Assembly (NCBI RefSeq): GCF_910591885.1
Contig: NC_063275.1
Coordinates: 9,350,501-9,414,500, forward strand
Direction: 5' to 3'
DNA from: Bombus terrestris
Taxonomy: Eukaryota > Arthropoda > Insecta > Hymenoptera > Apidae
DNA: 64,000 bases
The notes beneath the pieces are model-generated. The model saw only the letters and a program-made list of their open reading frames with translations, had not been told where the DNA came from and ran no database searches. The position numbers and the translations under genes were made by a program. The first letter of the stretch is position 1. Each line of letters starts with the position of its first letter. Below are positions 24,581 through 36,841 of the stretch, piece after piece.

Positions 24581-27500
24581 TACGTGTTTAGAAATCTCTG
24601 ATTGAAGCCTGAGGAAGATGTAGGAAAACTTAATATTATTATCGATAGTAAGAATATTTCATTGTACTTTTTGCTCTTGAATAGATATTATAAAAATTAA
24701 TGTATTAATGATGTGATATAACATTTTTCTCATTCCTGATATTGAGATAATTTGAATTTCCATGGAGAAATTATTGTTTACTGCAAGACAAAGTACTTTA
24801 TTTTCTTAAATTTGTTAGATTACATTTTCATAAAAACCGAATAAACGAAATTATAATACACTTTGTTACAAGTTTTAAAAGAAATATTACATCACATTAT
24901 TTTGACTAATATTTTGTAAATTAATGAAGGACGTATTGAAATTTAATTAAAACAGATTTCTTTATATTGCAATATATGTCAACTTGCTATCCCCTTTAAT
25001 GTAAATTGAATACAAATCACTTTCTAATAATAATACTGTTATGAAATTTGCATAAACGAATGTCAATAAACGGGTGAATAAACGAGAGGGGCGGAGGGGC
25101 GAAGGAGGAGACACTGAAATAACATACCTCAATGATAAACGTTGAATGCTATTAATCTTTGAAGATTACAGTTGATCGGATAGGTAAAGTCCAAGATCGT
25201 GTTATAGTTACTTTTACAGAGATGTGCCATAAAGTTTGCAGATAAAGGATAGTTGTTTTATGATCTTATGATACAATAAACGTTGAAATGTTCATCGTTC
25301 AGAACCAGGCATATCGAAAATATCAACAGGCTATAGTAGTAAATCTATGATAATAAATAAACAGATTTATTATTGATAAATGTCACCAAATTAATTCAAC
25401 AGTTGAGAATTTTGAGTAGCTTATGTTAAATATAATTGTTCACATTTTATTACGGTTTAACGAGTGTAGGAATATTTGTATTTTATTTAATTATCATAAA
25501 TGGTATTTATTTCAATAAAATTAAAATTACCTTAAATGTTAGTGTAGTATTTTTTATAAAAATTGTAGTCGTAACATTCATCAATAATATTTTAATATTT
25601 ATTACTATTATTGACTCGAAATAAGCGCCTACCTTTGCAAATTATTATAATTCACATGGACATGTTTTATATTCTTTAATAAAAACGAAATACGTTATAA
25701 TCCACGAATTACAATATTTCTCTTTTAAAAAATGAATATAAGTCAATAACTTTTAATACCATTATGAATTAATATCTGTGAATCAATAAATTCTTAAAAC
25801 ACTTGAATTAATATTTTATACAAAGAAATAGCCTAAATTTATCCAATGCAGAAACAGTGTAAGAAACCTGTAAACGAATTCGAAGGACGTATGCAATGTG
25901 GTAAAACTTTGTACTTTAATTTAACTTCGGTGGTTTTCAATATATATGTATGTATATATGTGTGACCAAAAGTATCACCGTATCGAAAAACTTTATATTA
26001 GCGTAGCAATTTATTGGAAAATACATTAGAACGGTTAGTATTGGTGCAAATATAAAAAGCTTTTGGTAGAAAACGCACATTCGTATATTTTTCACTGAGA
26101 CGTTTATTGATTAAGTTCTCTTATTTCATTTCGCTTCCGTGACATCAAATTTTTATGGTGGCATTAAAATACCTTCAGATCGTAAGAAACGTAATATCCT
26201 TCAATCTAAACCATGAAGTTATCCAAACCAAATGTAATAAATAATATGCAAAGATCTATATATCTGTCATAGATTATACAACAAACTTTGACTTGTTTAT
26301 AACTTGAAAACAATGAAAAGTTAATAACACCATTTTGATGCAATAATTCCATGTTTTAATTAATCACTTATTTTATAGCTCTCTTGAAAATAATATTAAT
26401 CAAAATCTTAATTATTTAGAATTACAACGATCGAAATTTTGAATTGATCATTGTTGATCGTTTTTGGTTTATCCTTTATATTTGTCGTTTCCAATCTAAA
26501 TTTTCCATGTCTATAACAGATCGTCTCTTTTCTTGAAGACGCTTTTCAGAATCTTGTATTAATGTTACAAATGTATAAAAGCTTTGCTATATTAAATCTA
26601 AGTTTAAGATCTTATCAAATATACACTCGAATTCATATAAGTCGAAGCCATATAATTAACAGAAGACCAATTGTACTGCTTTATACTGCTTGAAACTTTA
26701 AATTGACATTTGGTAAATACTACTTAGCAATAGTTTTAATCTGCAAATGACTTCTGAGTGATATTGTAATTGTGAAATTGGCCATTTCATATATGACAAA
26801 TTAATATTTTCTGTTCATTTAGTAACCAACAATTTTTATTAAAAGTCATCTATATGATAAATTCCAAACCAAAATATCATATATTAAAAACTTAGTATAG
26901 TTATACACATGCTTCGGTCATGGAAGTAAATATAGTAATATCAATATTCAGAGCAAAAGGAATATTATATTTTGTTATATTGCCAATTAATTCTGAAACC
27001 CAGCAATCGATTCTTTTCCTCTAATATTTCTTTCTAATAGTCAGTAATTTCCATTAGAGTTTTAAAAAAATAAATTTAATGTTAGAAGAAAATGTACATA
27101 TATATTTGTTTTTATAAATGTATACATATTCTATTCGTGAAAAATGTAAAACCCCGTCCTGACAAAATCCTGATAAAATATTCTAAAGTAAGAGTAAGAA
27201 AATATTGGAATACAAATGTATACTGCAACACATCTTTTAAACCCTTGCCTAGCAGGTATGCCTCCCAGGTAAAAGTAATATTTGACATTCTACTCGAAGT
27301 ATCCTTCCGAGACGTACAGAATTGCAGATTAATGGTGCTTACTGATTTCCAAATAGTTTGAAAGAAGTAAGAAATTTTCAAATGCCAGTCAAATGTAAAA
27401 TAAATATCTTACTTTGTTTTTAACCAGGCGCCAGACATCGTATATTAATGAAGATTTTTATTTATGGATTTTTAAGCTTTGTCATATATCAAAATAAATT

Positions 27501-29438
27501 TTGTTACGTTCTGTTTATTTTATAGTATATTTTGTATTAATTATATGAAATATTTATACTTTTTAACAAACATAATTATATTTTATATAAATAATTCAAC
27601 ACGGCAGAATGTTTGAAATAATGCTCTAATTGTTATTGATATAATTAATGACATACGTATTTTAAAAAATTAGACCATAAGGAGAAAAGAGTGCAAAAAT
27701 TGAGAAGAAACATATTTAGTCTCTATATAACAATGAATATATCAACATATTAATACACGTGGAAATAGATAAATTTCGTCTCGTTTCATTAATTTTATTA
27801 TTCAACGTATTTTATATCAATCACTACATAAAATAATTACTAATATAATATTCACTCCAAATTGGTTTTATAATGTTCGTGTTATTGAGTTTCCTATTTA
27901 ATTCGTTATCACTTGATTGCACGAATATTAAATTTGATTTCACGATTTGGATTTAGTCTTTTGGTTCACTTCTCAGAGTTTCCTACCTAATCCATCGAAA
28001 ATTTTCTGTAATGAAGATTACATCAAAAAATTATAAACATCAACCAATACATAACCAATATATTTCAATCCAGCGAATATATAACTATGAAGGAACAATA
28101 TTCATTTAAATGTTATATGTTTAAAGCAAATAATTTTTATCATGAAAATAATTTACGTTCAATAATTACTAATATAATTTTATATTGATAATGTAATATT
28201 CATCCTACAAATGTTATATTTAACAACGTACTCACAAGACGGAGAAAAAATATAAGAAATGGAAATTGCTAGTCCACAGTCGTGTCGAAAAGTAATAGCC
28301 AAAGTACTAAGAAAGATGCATACAAATTTGAAGCTGTAGCTATTCCTGTGAAGTCGTTTCAACAGTGAACACCATCCTGTAGTCAAACGTGGAGAATTCC
28401 TACCTCACGTAACTTTCAAACCACAACCTTAAAGTTTCAGATGTTTCGAACTTGTAACAGTGACTTTAAATTAATCCATATCTTGTCGTTATAAAATAAC
28501 CAGAGAAGAATCTCAAATCGAACTTGATAGATCGTAATTGCCGTGCTTGTAAACTATGAACTTAATACGTGACGAGATGAAACCTAAATAACAATCTCTT
28601 GATTCAATCCAATAAAATACGTTCGTATGTATTGGTAATAATATCTGTGCATTGATGTACGGTGTATATTAATAGACAGTATAACTGTAGAATTATTATT
28701 GGGGATTATTAATTTGGGATTATTTTTGTATACGGCGAAGATATTCAGCCTTCTCATAAATGAGCATCATCAAAATTAAAATTAAAAAATTTCACTGCCA
28801 TTAAGAAAATTATGGGTACAAATGTAAAATAATTAACCGATTGGACGAAATGATTTAATTTGATATCGGAGATAAACTTTTAGATATAAATGTTTGTATA
28901 TTGCATATTACATAAAATACCCACACGCTATCAATAACACGCGTTCCACTGAAAGTAACTAGTCCAGATAACTTTTTAATGAATAAATTACTTCCGAATG
29001 GAGAAACTATAAAAATAGTATTCAATGAACTTTCAAATTCCGAGCCAATAACTTTTATAAAGGTCAGCTTTACATATTCGATTAACAGCTAGAATACTAA
29101 TCATAATTGAGGCAATCACACGCGTTAACATTGAAAATAAGCTTTTATATGATAGCACTTTTAATTTTCTTTTATAATTACGTATAACTACAATTAAATC
29201 CAATTTAACTAAACTTTTAGTACAAATTTATATAATGGCACGCGTATTATTCGTTGAGAACTACTGGTATATGTTATAATACCACATTCGCGACCAGCGA
29301 TTTTACGAAAATCTTACGAATCATTATAACGACTACATTAGATATTTCTTGCATTACTGCATCTTTAGATTTCTCATAAGTGCATGAAAATCTGCAATAA
29401 GTTAATTAATAAATCAGCTGTGAATAAACGTGTAATTA
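24581..29438. other. long AT-rich non-coding stretch
   Basis: Nearly 5 kb without a recognised gene. At about 25957 the sequence GTGACCAAAAGTATCACCG looks like a Tc1-like terminal repeat without a partner. Frames of 89 codons on both strands at 27092-27381 carry no motif. Confidence 0.5.
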
Positions 29439-29440
29439 TA

Positions 29441-29862
29441 CAGGATATTCCAAAACGCTAGTAGATTCAGCACACTAAAATAAGAAGAACAGTTCACACA
29501 TACATTTGTCCCATTTGAATTTATTTTCGAGATACAACCATTTTTCTATTGTACCGTTTGTTTGCTTGCATTTACGGGAATTGTTCGAAGTAATCATGTT
29601 CACATCGAATACAACAAACAAAATTACCAAATGTTGTCCAATTTCGTTGACGACCCTCAGTGCTCCACCGGAGTATGCCAACGTAATCTATTTCTGTGTA
29701 ACAAATTAAATGTTTTACAAATCTCTCATTCAAGAACTGTTTAACTATGGAAACTTGGTTATACTTCAGAAACAAGGTCGGATAGGACAAACATTTTGAA
29801 CGTCGTTTTTAGTGCATTGAATTCATTAGTGAAGTTATGGCCACACGTTCCGGAACATCCTG
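29441..29862. mobile_element. fold-back DNA element, type C (422 bp)
   Basis: Flanked by TA (29439-29440 and 29863-29864) with ends CAGGATATTCCAAAACG and, on the other strand, CAGGATGTTCCGGAACG. The inverted arms extend inward: GTCCCATTTGAATTTATTT at about 29507 pairs with the complement of the segment near 29750-29790. It has the structure of a non-autonomous TA-specific DNA transposon. Short ORFs inside are by-products. Confidence 0.72.
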
Positions 29863-29864
29863 TA

Positions 29865-30475
29865 CAAACCTGGAATAAAAATTTCAAGAATGCATCAAGT
29901 TATATGGAGAGTATCAAAATGCGTGGTACATCTGGGCAATTTGTTAGGGGCCATACATATGGAAATAAATTGGAGGAGAAGAATAAAATTTTCTTTTTGA
30001 CATTTTGTTTTCAAAACATCCAAATGAAAATTTACTACATACGCGTGCATCTGATTATATCCGGACTTTACTATGTAGGTATTAATAGGAAGTGCCAATG
30101 ACAATTAATTTATTAGTCTTCGCTTAGCGGAGGCTTCGATATTACTGCTACGAGTAGGGATTATACATAGTTAAATGAAAATGATTTTAAAAAATATGAT
30201 TTTAAAAATTAATAAACGTAAAATATTTGCATAACGTCAGAACAGATCCTCAGATAGCCTTTGCTATCCGAGGATTTACGATCACTTTATATGCACATAC
30301 ATTTGTATTTTATACGTTGCTGCATATCTGTTTTTATTATTGCAATTGGATGTTTGGTATTCAAAGTGTATGCTACAGTTTCACAAACTCAATTTTCTCA
30401 AAAATCAAATGTCAAACGAGAAAACGTTATTTATACTCCTTGCTCGTTATCAGTTGTATTACGAGTCCTAACTGA
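29865..30475. mobile_element. diverged fold-back element related to family A
   Basis: The segment at about 29985-30050 (ATAAAATTTTC...TTGTTTTCAAAACATCC...ATACGCGTGCA) aligns with the arm of family A elements, and the segment at 30370-30430 matches the same motif in inverse orientation. Outer ends were not located. It appears to be an older relative of the copies at 21684, 35159 and 38574. Confidence 0.45.
30247..30273. other. short perfect-looking hairpin
   Basis: TCCTCAGATAGC is followed after a 3-4 base loop by GCTATCCGAGGA, a stem of 12-14 bp with one mismatch. It is too short for a typical pre-miRNA. It might be the centre of the surrounding fold-back element. Confidence 0.5.
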
Positions 30476-30694
30476 CGCAGAGTTAATCACTTTCTGTAAC
30501 TGTTTCGACAGAGCGATCGATTCCATCATTTATAACGCATGATCGATGCTGACTCAACTGTTCATATATATCACGGGAATACGAATAATAAAAAAAAATT
30601 TCATAATTCTTATTGCAGGATTATGGAATTGTTTTCATCAAATTTCTAAAGTTCTTTCAATGAAAATCATGCTAAACGCGATTTCATTTAAATA

Positions 30695-30845
30695 TTAGGT
30701 CATCCCATAAGTTCGTGCCGACTTTTGTGTATACATTTCATGTGTCAATTTATAAACATACGGCGATAGGGGACCAATGCACTTGAAAAATGGGAAGAAG
30801 TTGTACAACGAGAGGGGGATTACATTTTTTCATGAAACTGAAAGG
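30695..30845 (+). pseudogene. mariner remnant: 5' terminal repeat joined to transposase C-terminus
   Basis: After TA comes TTAGGTCATCCCATAAGTTC, a typical mariner terminal repeat, and about 75 bases later LEKWEEVVQREGDYIF and a stop, the form of a mariner transposase C-terminus. Nearly the whole element between them is deleted and no 3' terminal repeat follows. Confidence 0.72.
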
Positions 30846-30895
30846 TATGTAAACAATCTTGCAAATCCAATTCCAATTTGCAAATCTAACCTATA

Positions 30896-32013
30896 CAGGA
30901 TGACGCACCTAAAACAGGCTTGAATATCCGAAGAAAGTTGTTATTGCTGATAGAAAAAAATATGTCAGATCAAATTTATATTATGTCAAGGGCTACATAA
31001 TTTGATGTAAATAATATTAATACGAAATGATATGTTTTTGTATGTACCATCTAACGGAGCATTTTGGGACACGTACAATGACCTATGGTTCAAGGTCATT
31101 CAATACAAGGGAAAATAATTTACTTTAAGCGAGCGATCGAATACTTTATTTTATGTAGTAATAATTTATTAATCTTCCATTGTACTGCTTCATCAAATGT
31201 TCGAAGTGGTGACCTTAAGTATCGATGCTCATGTTTTAAAGCATTGCAAAAGATATATCATGGCACGTAGAATTTCGATCGGCTTAATCGCTGATTTTTA
31301 TTTATAGGAAAAATTAAAGCAACAAGTATACAATCAAACTTCGACAATCAGAAAAGAGACAAGAGAACGTGTAGCATGAGCTTGTTTCGTGATTAATCCG
31401 AACGAAATTCGATATGCCATGATATAAATCAATCGCAACGGTTTAAAGTATGCATCGATGCTCAAGGTCACTACTTTTAACTTTCAAAATAATTGTGTAC
31501 TGATACTTTAATAAATTGCCATTACATAAAATAAAGTGTTCGATCGCTCTCATAAAGTAAATTATTTTCCCTTGCAATTGACCTTCGGTTACCTTGAACT
31601 ACAGTTCATCGTGTGTATTTTAAAATGTTCTACTAGATAGTACGTAAAAAAACATCATATCATTTAAAAAAAAAATTGACCTTTATATAACCTGCACGCG
31701 TCCACCTTTCAAAGAACTATTTACACCAAATTATATGTTCTTTGAAGCCATTTTTTTTTTGTTTTGTTTATTATTTCCAGTTTTTTGTATTACATATTTG
31801 TATTTTCCATTATAAACGATAAATTCCGGTTATGAGGTGGTTCAGGCAAAAGTACCGATACGCGACGGTACGACATAGCCATGCAATGTTACATTTTTTT
31901 TTTTTCTTTCCATTTCTGTCCTGAAAGCCTGGTCGCGAAAACAGGACATTTCTTCGAAGCCATGCAATAACAGCCGTGATATTCAAGTGGCCTGTTTTAC
32001 GTGTCTCACCCTG
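30896..32013. mobile_element. fold-back DNA element, type B, with arms over 300 bp
   Basis: Flanked by TA (30894-30895, 32014-32015). The ends read CAGGATGACGCACCTAAAAC and, on the other strand, CAGGGTGAGACACGTAAAAC. The two arms are imperfect inverted repeats over more than 300 bp: the left arm at about 31020-31250 (AGGGAAAATAATTTACTTTA, GCGATCGAATACTTTATTTT, CATCGATGCT-like) pairs with 31440-31670. The right arm carries a later retroposon at 31751-31949; without it the element is about 906 bp. No transposase gene is visible. Confidence 0.8.
31751..31949 (-). mobile_element. short retroposon, 5'-truncated copy
   Basis: A 199-bp minus-strand insertion ending in an A-rich tail (T-rich on the plus strand at 31751-31775) and flanked by a 13-bp target duplication: TTCTTTGAAGCCA at 31738-31750 and TTCTTCGAAGCCA at 31950-31962. 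Its body (TGTCCTGTTTTCGCGACCAGG, CGTACCGTCGCGTATCGG, ending ACTGGAAATAATAAACAAAA) recurs at 55515-55846. This is the structure of a SINE or a 5'-truncated LINE 3' end. No protein motif is present, so the family is unnamed. Confidence 0.8.
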
Positions 32014-32015
32014 TA

Positions 32016-35000
32016 TATTCTATAACAATTACTTGAACTGTCTTCTGTATGTTAGCACTTATGTGTATTGAATTTTCCTCATTATTATCTCTTATCAAAG
32101 TGTTAATTCAAGTGTTGCTTACAAGATAACAGATTGCAATTGAAATACACGCATCAATATCTTAACAGTCTAGATACCGACGAATATACGTAGCGAGCAA
32201 AACAATTTTTCAATACTGTAAAGTTCCTTTTCCTTGTCATTTTAAAATTATAATATGAAAATTTTCGGTAAGAGTAGGTGTAAGTTTTTCACTTTCCTTT
32301 TTTAATTTTTGATTTAGACTAATTTTATAACAGTGATACAAAGTGGATTTTGTTTAAAAATTAGCTCGAAAAATAGCAAGAAACTCATCATCAGTGTCTA
32401 CAGACCGAAAGTATTGATTAATCAAATGGTCGGTTTTTCCTGTGATTCCACCACAAGAATATACAAAAAAGTATTATGATTCCATCGAGTCACTAAATTA
32501 ATCTTAGTCTCAACTATCATAATATTAAAAATACGCAGTCTCGTTAAAAATATATAACTTCGAAAAATATGACGTTTGCTCTCTTTCTAAATCTATAGTA
32601 AAAATCTAAAGTATTGAAACTTTCAAGTAATATATAACATAGATGTCAAAATGCACGGAAATAAGATTCTTGTTTCTGTTAGAAACCTTTACTTGCATCG
32701 TTTATTAACTCCTCAAATACTCTCATCAACCAAATCTATATAAAACTTTTTTAACACAAGAAAAAGAGATTTTAAAACATAAATCCTCCAAATTCTGAAA
32801 ATTTAAAATTAACGCGCTAATGTCTAAAAATGGTACATACAGAATATCATCAACGACCAGATTAACAGATAATCGACAGAATAACTGGTTCAAGTCAGTC
32901 TATCGAATAAATGATATAAGTAGTTTGATGAAAGACGTTATACAGGGTAATGATACGAATCATTCATGTTGTAATAATCAATCTGAAGGCTATTAAATTA
33001 TAGATTTCTTAAACATAATATTCAAGTACTAAGTTCATAAATACAAAATTGAAATAAGATATTTAAGCACGATTTTGTGGTGTTTTACCATTAAGTTAAA
33101 TACATCTCATTAAATTCTTAAATAGCGTATCAATTATAAATCTTTCACGTGTCGTCCTTTACAGAACCGAGTATTTAATTATTATTTTCCAATAAGGCAT
33201 GCATTTAAATCTTAAAACTACGCAAAATAAAACAAAATATTAAGCAAAATACATGTAAATATTATGTATCATCTTCTACAACGTACTAAGCTTTTTTAAA
33301 AAATCGAATACCTTGCTACTTGAATTAATAAATCTATTATAATTCCAAGCTGCACGCTATCATATATCTCAAAGCTAAATGCAATTTAAAACAGATTTCA
33401 ATTCAGACCAAAAGAGATATGCATTATTGAAACATTCACCAATCGTTATACGCTAATGGTGAAGACGACTGCAGTGGTGTTTTAATGTCATTTATGCAGC
33501 ACGCTGATGCACACGCAAATCAAATGTTTAATAAAGTAATTTTTAAGACAAATAAGAAGCATTATGGACGTGATCATTGTCTTAGCTAGTCGACAAACGT
33601 CTGCCTGTGTTTCATTGGAATGCATCAGTGTTTATGAACCGCAACAGCATCGTTTGTTTTTAAAGACTGTTTTACGTTGCGTATTTTGTTTTTCCTCGCT
33701 CCGTGACATTCCTCTAACGTAGCAACCCATAAATATAAACATACTTCTGCATGCTAATAAAATAGCACGGAGTTTCCATTCCCTTGCACTGATCCTTATA
33801 ATTTATTCGCATTGCATATTACGGTGCCTAGCATTCTTTCCAGGTTTATATTTACTTGAACCATGTGAATATATATTCTGCGATAAATTCAGAGCAGAGA
33901 TACTTTATTAGACGTATATTAATTTCACATTTGTTGATTTCATCTAGGTATGTTATTGCCAGACAGATTATATTGAGATAAATTACACATCATTGCAGGA
34001 TTTATGAATAATTCTTGTTAGATAACGGTGTTCCATAATTAAGGACTTATGAAATGGAATGAGCTAAATGAGAAGCTAAATATTATAAAATTATTATATG
34101 ATAATTATGAAATAAATACAAAATTAAACACATAAAATAATTTATCTGCCGTTAAGTATTGTGACATTCCCATAATATAAAAGAGAAAATTATCAATTTT
34201 CTACAAGTAATAACGAACTTCACAAAACATAAAAATTACAAACTTGCTGTAGGAAAAGTTACTTTTGTAGACTAAAACTTTAATTTACATTATTTTCTGT
34301 GCTATGTATAAAAGACGATTAGAGAAAGTATAAGAATGAAATGTTTTGTAAATATTCTAAAATCTTAATATCAAATAATTTAGTATATTGAAAATCAATT
34401 GCCTTATAAATTAAAATAAGTAAAAATTTATTTTTCATTACTTCGTTGACATCATGTAAAAGGTAGTCAAAAGGAAATATAATTATATTCATAATTGTTC
34501 ATAAATATCTTATAAAATGTCATTTATATTAAAGCTATTACGAAAAGTGGAATAAAGTCTCTATAATAAATTTTATTTACAAATTTCTTACAAATGTTTC
34601 TCTCCTTAAATTAATTAGGCGAATTAAAAAATTATGTCCACCAATCTGTCAATTTTAATCTCATTAAATTATATGCATCGGATAAAACAGTATTTAGCTT
34701 TAAATTATGACATGACAATAATAAATAACATAAGTATTTATAATTATCTCAAATTGTAAATGATGATACATCATAAAATCCATGTTATGGATAAAATGAA
34801 CACAAGTTACATAAATATTAAAACCATAGGACTTTTCTTCCTCTTGAGAGAATAATGTAGAAATTTTGTGAGTTGTAGCTTCTTCGTATATTCATGCATT
34901 TATAAGAAGAAAAACGTGGATAATATTTTTCTATATGGCATGTCACTATGCATTATATTGCAAAATTAGATTACAACGATAAAATATTCCTTTGATTTAC

Positions 35001-35157
35001 GAGGCCCGAAGAGAATTTCAGAGCATAAATTTCAAACATTAAAGGTAGTATTTAATTTATTACACGTAAATTTCGGATTTTTATGCATATATGGCATATT
35101 TGAAAATACAAAAATGTATAGAATACACGTAATAGGCAATAATATATATATATATAT
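32016..35157. other. AT-rich non-coding DNA
   Basis: No gene recognised over 3.1 kb. The part at about 33420-33730 has a more mixed composition and could be conserved non-coding DNA. A (TA)n run at 35141-35158 precedes the next transposon. Confidence 0.5.
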
Positions 35158-35158
35158 A

Positions 35159-35710
35159 CAGGGTGGTTGATAACTGGTGGTACAAGCGGAAAGGGGGTGA
35201 TTCTACGCGAAAGAAGAAGTCAAAAATATAGAATAAAAATTTTTCGTTTGAGGCTTTGTTTTCGAGAAAATCGACTTTGAATTTTCGCTCGGTACGCGTG
35301 CACTTTATTGTAGCCTTTCATACTTTAAAACAATCAAATACGTTAGAAAGTACTTATAGAAATTTAATTAGAAGAGCAGAAGTATGTGTTGGGCAGAATG
35401 GGCAACATTTTCAGCAATTTTTGTAATAATAAACTTTATGATTACTTCATATTATTTCATTATGTATTCCTAATTTTCCGTTACGGCAAAAACAAACTTA
35501 AATCGCGATAATATCTATCGAGACAACGATCTACAGTGAGATCCGTTATAACGAGACGTGATAAAGTGCACGCGTACCGAGCGAAAATTCAAAGTCGATT
35601 TTCTCGAAAACGAAGCCTCAAACGAAAAATTTTTATTCTATATTTTCGACTTCTTTTTTCGCGTAGAATCGCCCATTTTCCGCTTGTACCACCAGTTACC
35701 AACCACCCTG
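35159..35710. mobile_element. fold-back element family A, copy A2 (complete, 552 bp)
   Basis: The best-preserved copy. It is flanked by TA (35157-35158, 35711-35712) with ends CAGGGTGGTTGATAACTGG and, on the other strand, CAGGGTGGTTGGTAACTGG. Arms of about 150 bp are near-perfect inverted repeats (35159-35308 against 35561-35710), separated by a spacer of about 250 bp. Conserved arm blocks: TTCTACGCGAAA, GTTTTCGAGAAAATCGAC, CGGTACGCGTGCAC. A 65-codon ORF in the right arm is not thought to be real. Non-autonomous DNA transposon; superfamily not determined. Confidence 0.88.
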
Positions 35711-35712
35711 TA

Positions 35713-36440
35713 TAATATCCAAAGTACAATATCTGTTTTAATATTTAATAGTTGAAACAAATTCATACTTAGATTTCATTTCTTTAGCTGTAGTCATCTA
35801 ATATCATTTATGTAACATTTATAGTTTACTTATAGGATATTTTCTTATAGTGATGTTTGCTCAATATTAACAATTAATTTTTAATTAATATGTCAATGTC
35901 AATGGCTTTGTGATAGAATAGAACATAAAACATAGAATAAGACGTGTTCTAGATTAAATTTTATACATTTCTATGTATTTTACTCATCAAACTTTTCAAG
36001 CGAAGCAATTTACATTGTATTTTGCCAAATTTAGTTGTGAATAATTCTTAAGCCTTTATTTACGAACAAACTATTTATTTTGTTGTCAGTTACATGCCTG
36101 CGTAGATGTGTGCGATTATTTTGATGAATACCCGACAACATTTACAACTCGATGAGCATAGTTTTAAAATCAGTCTAAAAACTTCATAAATGTACCATGT
36201 GCAGTTAAGCTATAAACTGTGTACCATTACAATACCAAAGTTACGACACGGTGAAATAAAACAGCACGAACGTCAGCTGGCAAAATCCTCTGCATCCAAA
36301 ATTCAAGTTGAAAAAACGTTGCATTGGTTTTGTTAGCCAATCCGTGCCGACACGACTGTCAATTTAACGATACAGTTACCAAAACGTTTCTAACGAAGCA
36401 CCCAACGTGTCCACACTTTCGTTATCAAATGTCATTCCGA
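35713..36440. other. AT-rich non-coding DNA
   Basis: No gene or repeat recognised; composition becomes more mixed after 36230. Confidence 0.45.
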
Positions 36441-36839
36441 GTTTCTACAAAACATACCGCGTGCTCCAACAATTTCTGTTGGCAATAATAATCTTATATG
36501 AAGAAACAAGTCGAAAATGCACAATAAAATTTTTTTACACGATGCTCTGTCTCCGTGGAAAATTTGAAAATTATCTATTTTCCCAAAAATGAAACCTTAA
36601 ATCCACAAGTACAAGGAAAGTTGTAATCCACGTTTCTGACGTATTTTCACGTGTAATGCTGATTGTTTGGTGACATCTAATTGGTAATTAACGAACCTTA
36701 GGTATACATGACAAATTTTTAATTCGATTTTCTCAAAAACAAAATGTCATATGACAATTTTTATTCTATATTTTCGAACTTGCTTTTTCACGTAGAAGCA
36801 GCTCCTTATTGATTACACCATGATGTGTGGAACACCCTG
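36441..36839. mobile_element. diverged fold-back element, type D
   Basis: The right end, on the minus strand, reads CAGGGTGTTCCACACATC and is followed outward by TA (36840-36841). Inside it the order of motifs (CTTCTACGTGAAAAAGCAAG, TCGAAAATATAGAATAAAAA, TTTTTGAGAAAATCGAA) parallels family A at low identity. A matching left arm is suggested near 36500-36600 (GAAACAAGTCGAAAATG). The left end was not found. Confidence 0.5.
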
Positions 36840-36841
36840 TA

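Noticed and set aside
27092..27381. 89-codon frames on both strands
   Set aside because: Mirror-image frames of equal length without motifs in AT-rich DNA are expected by chance.
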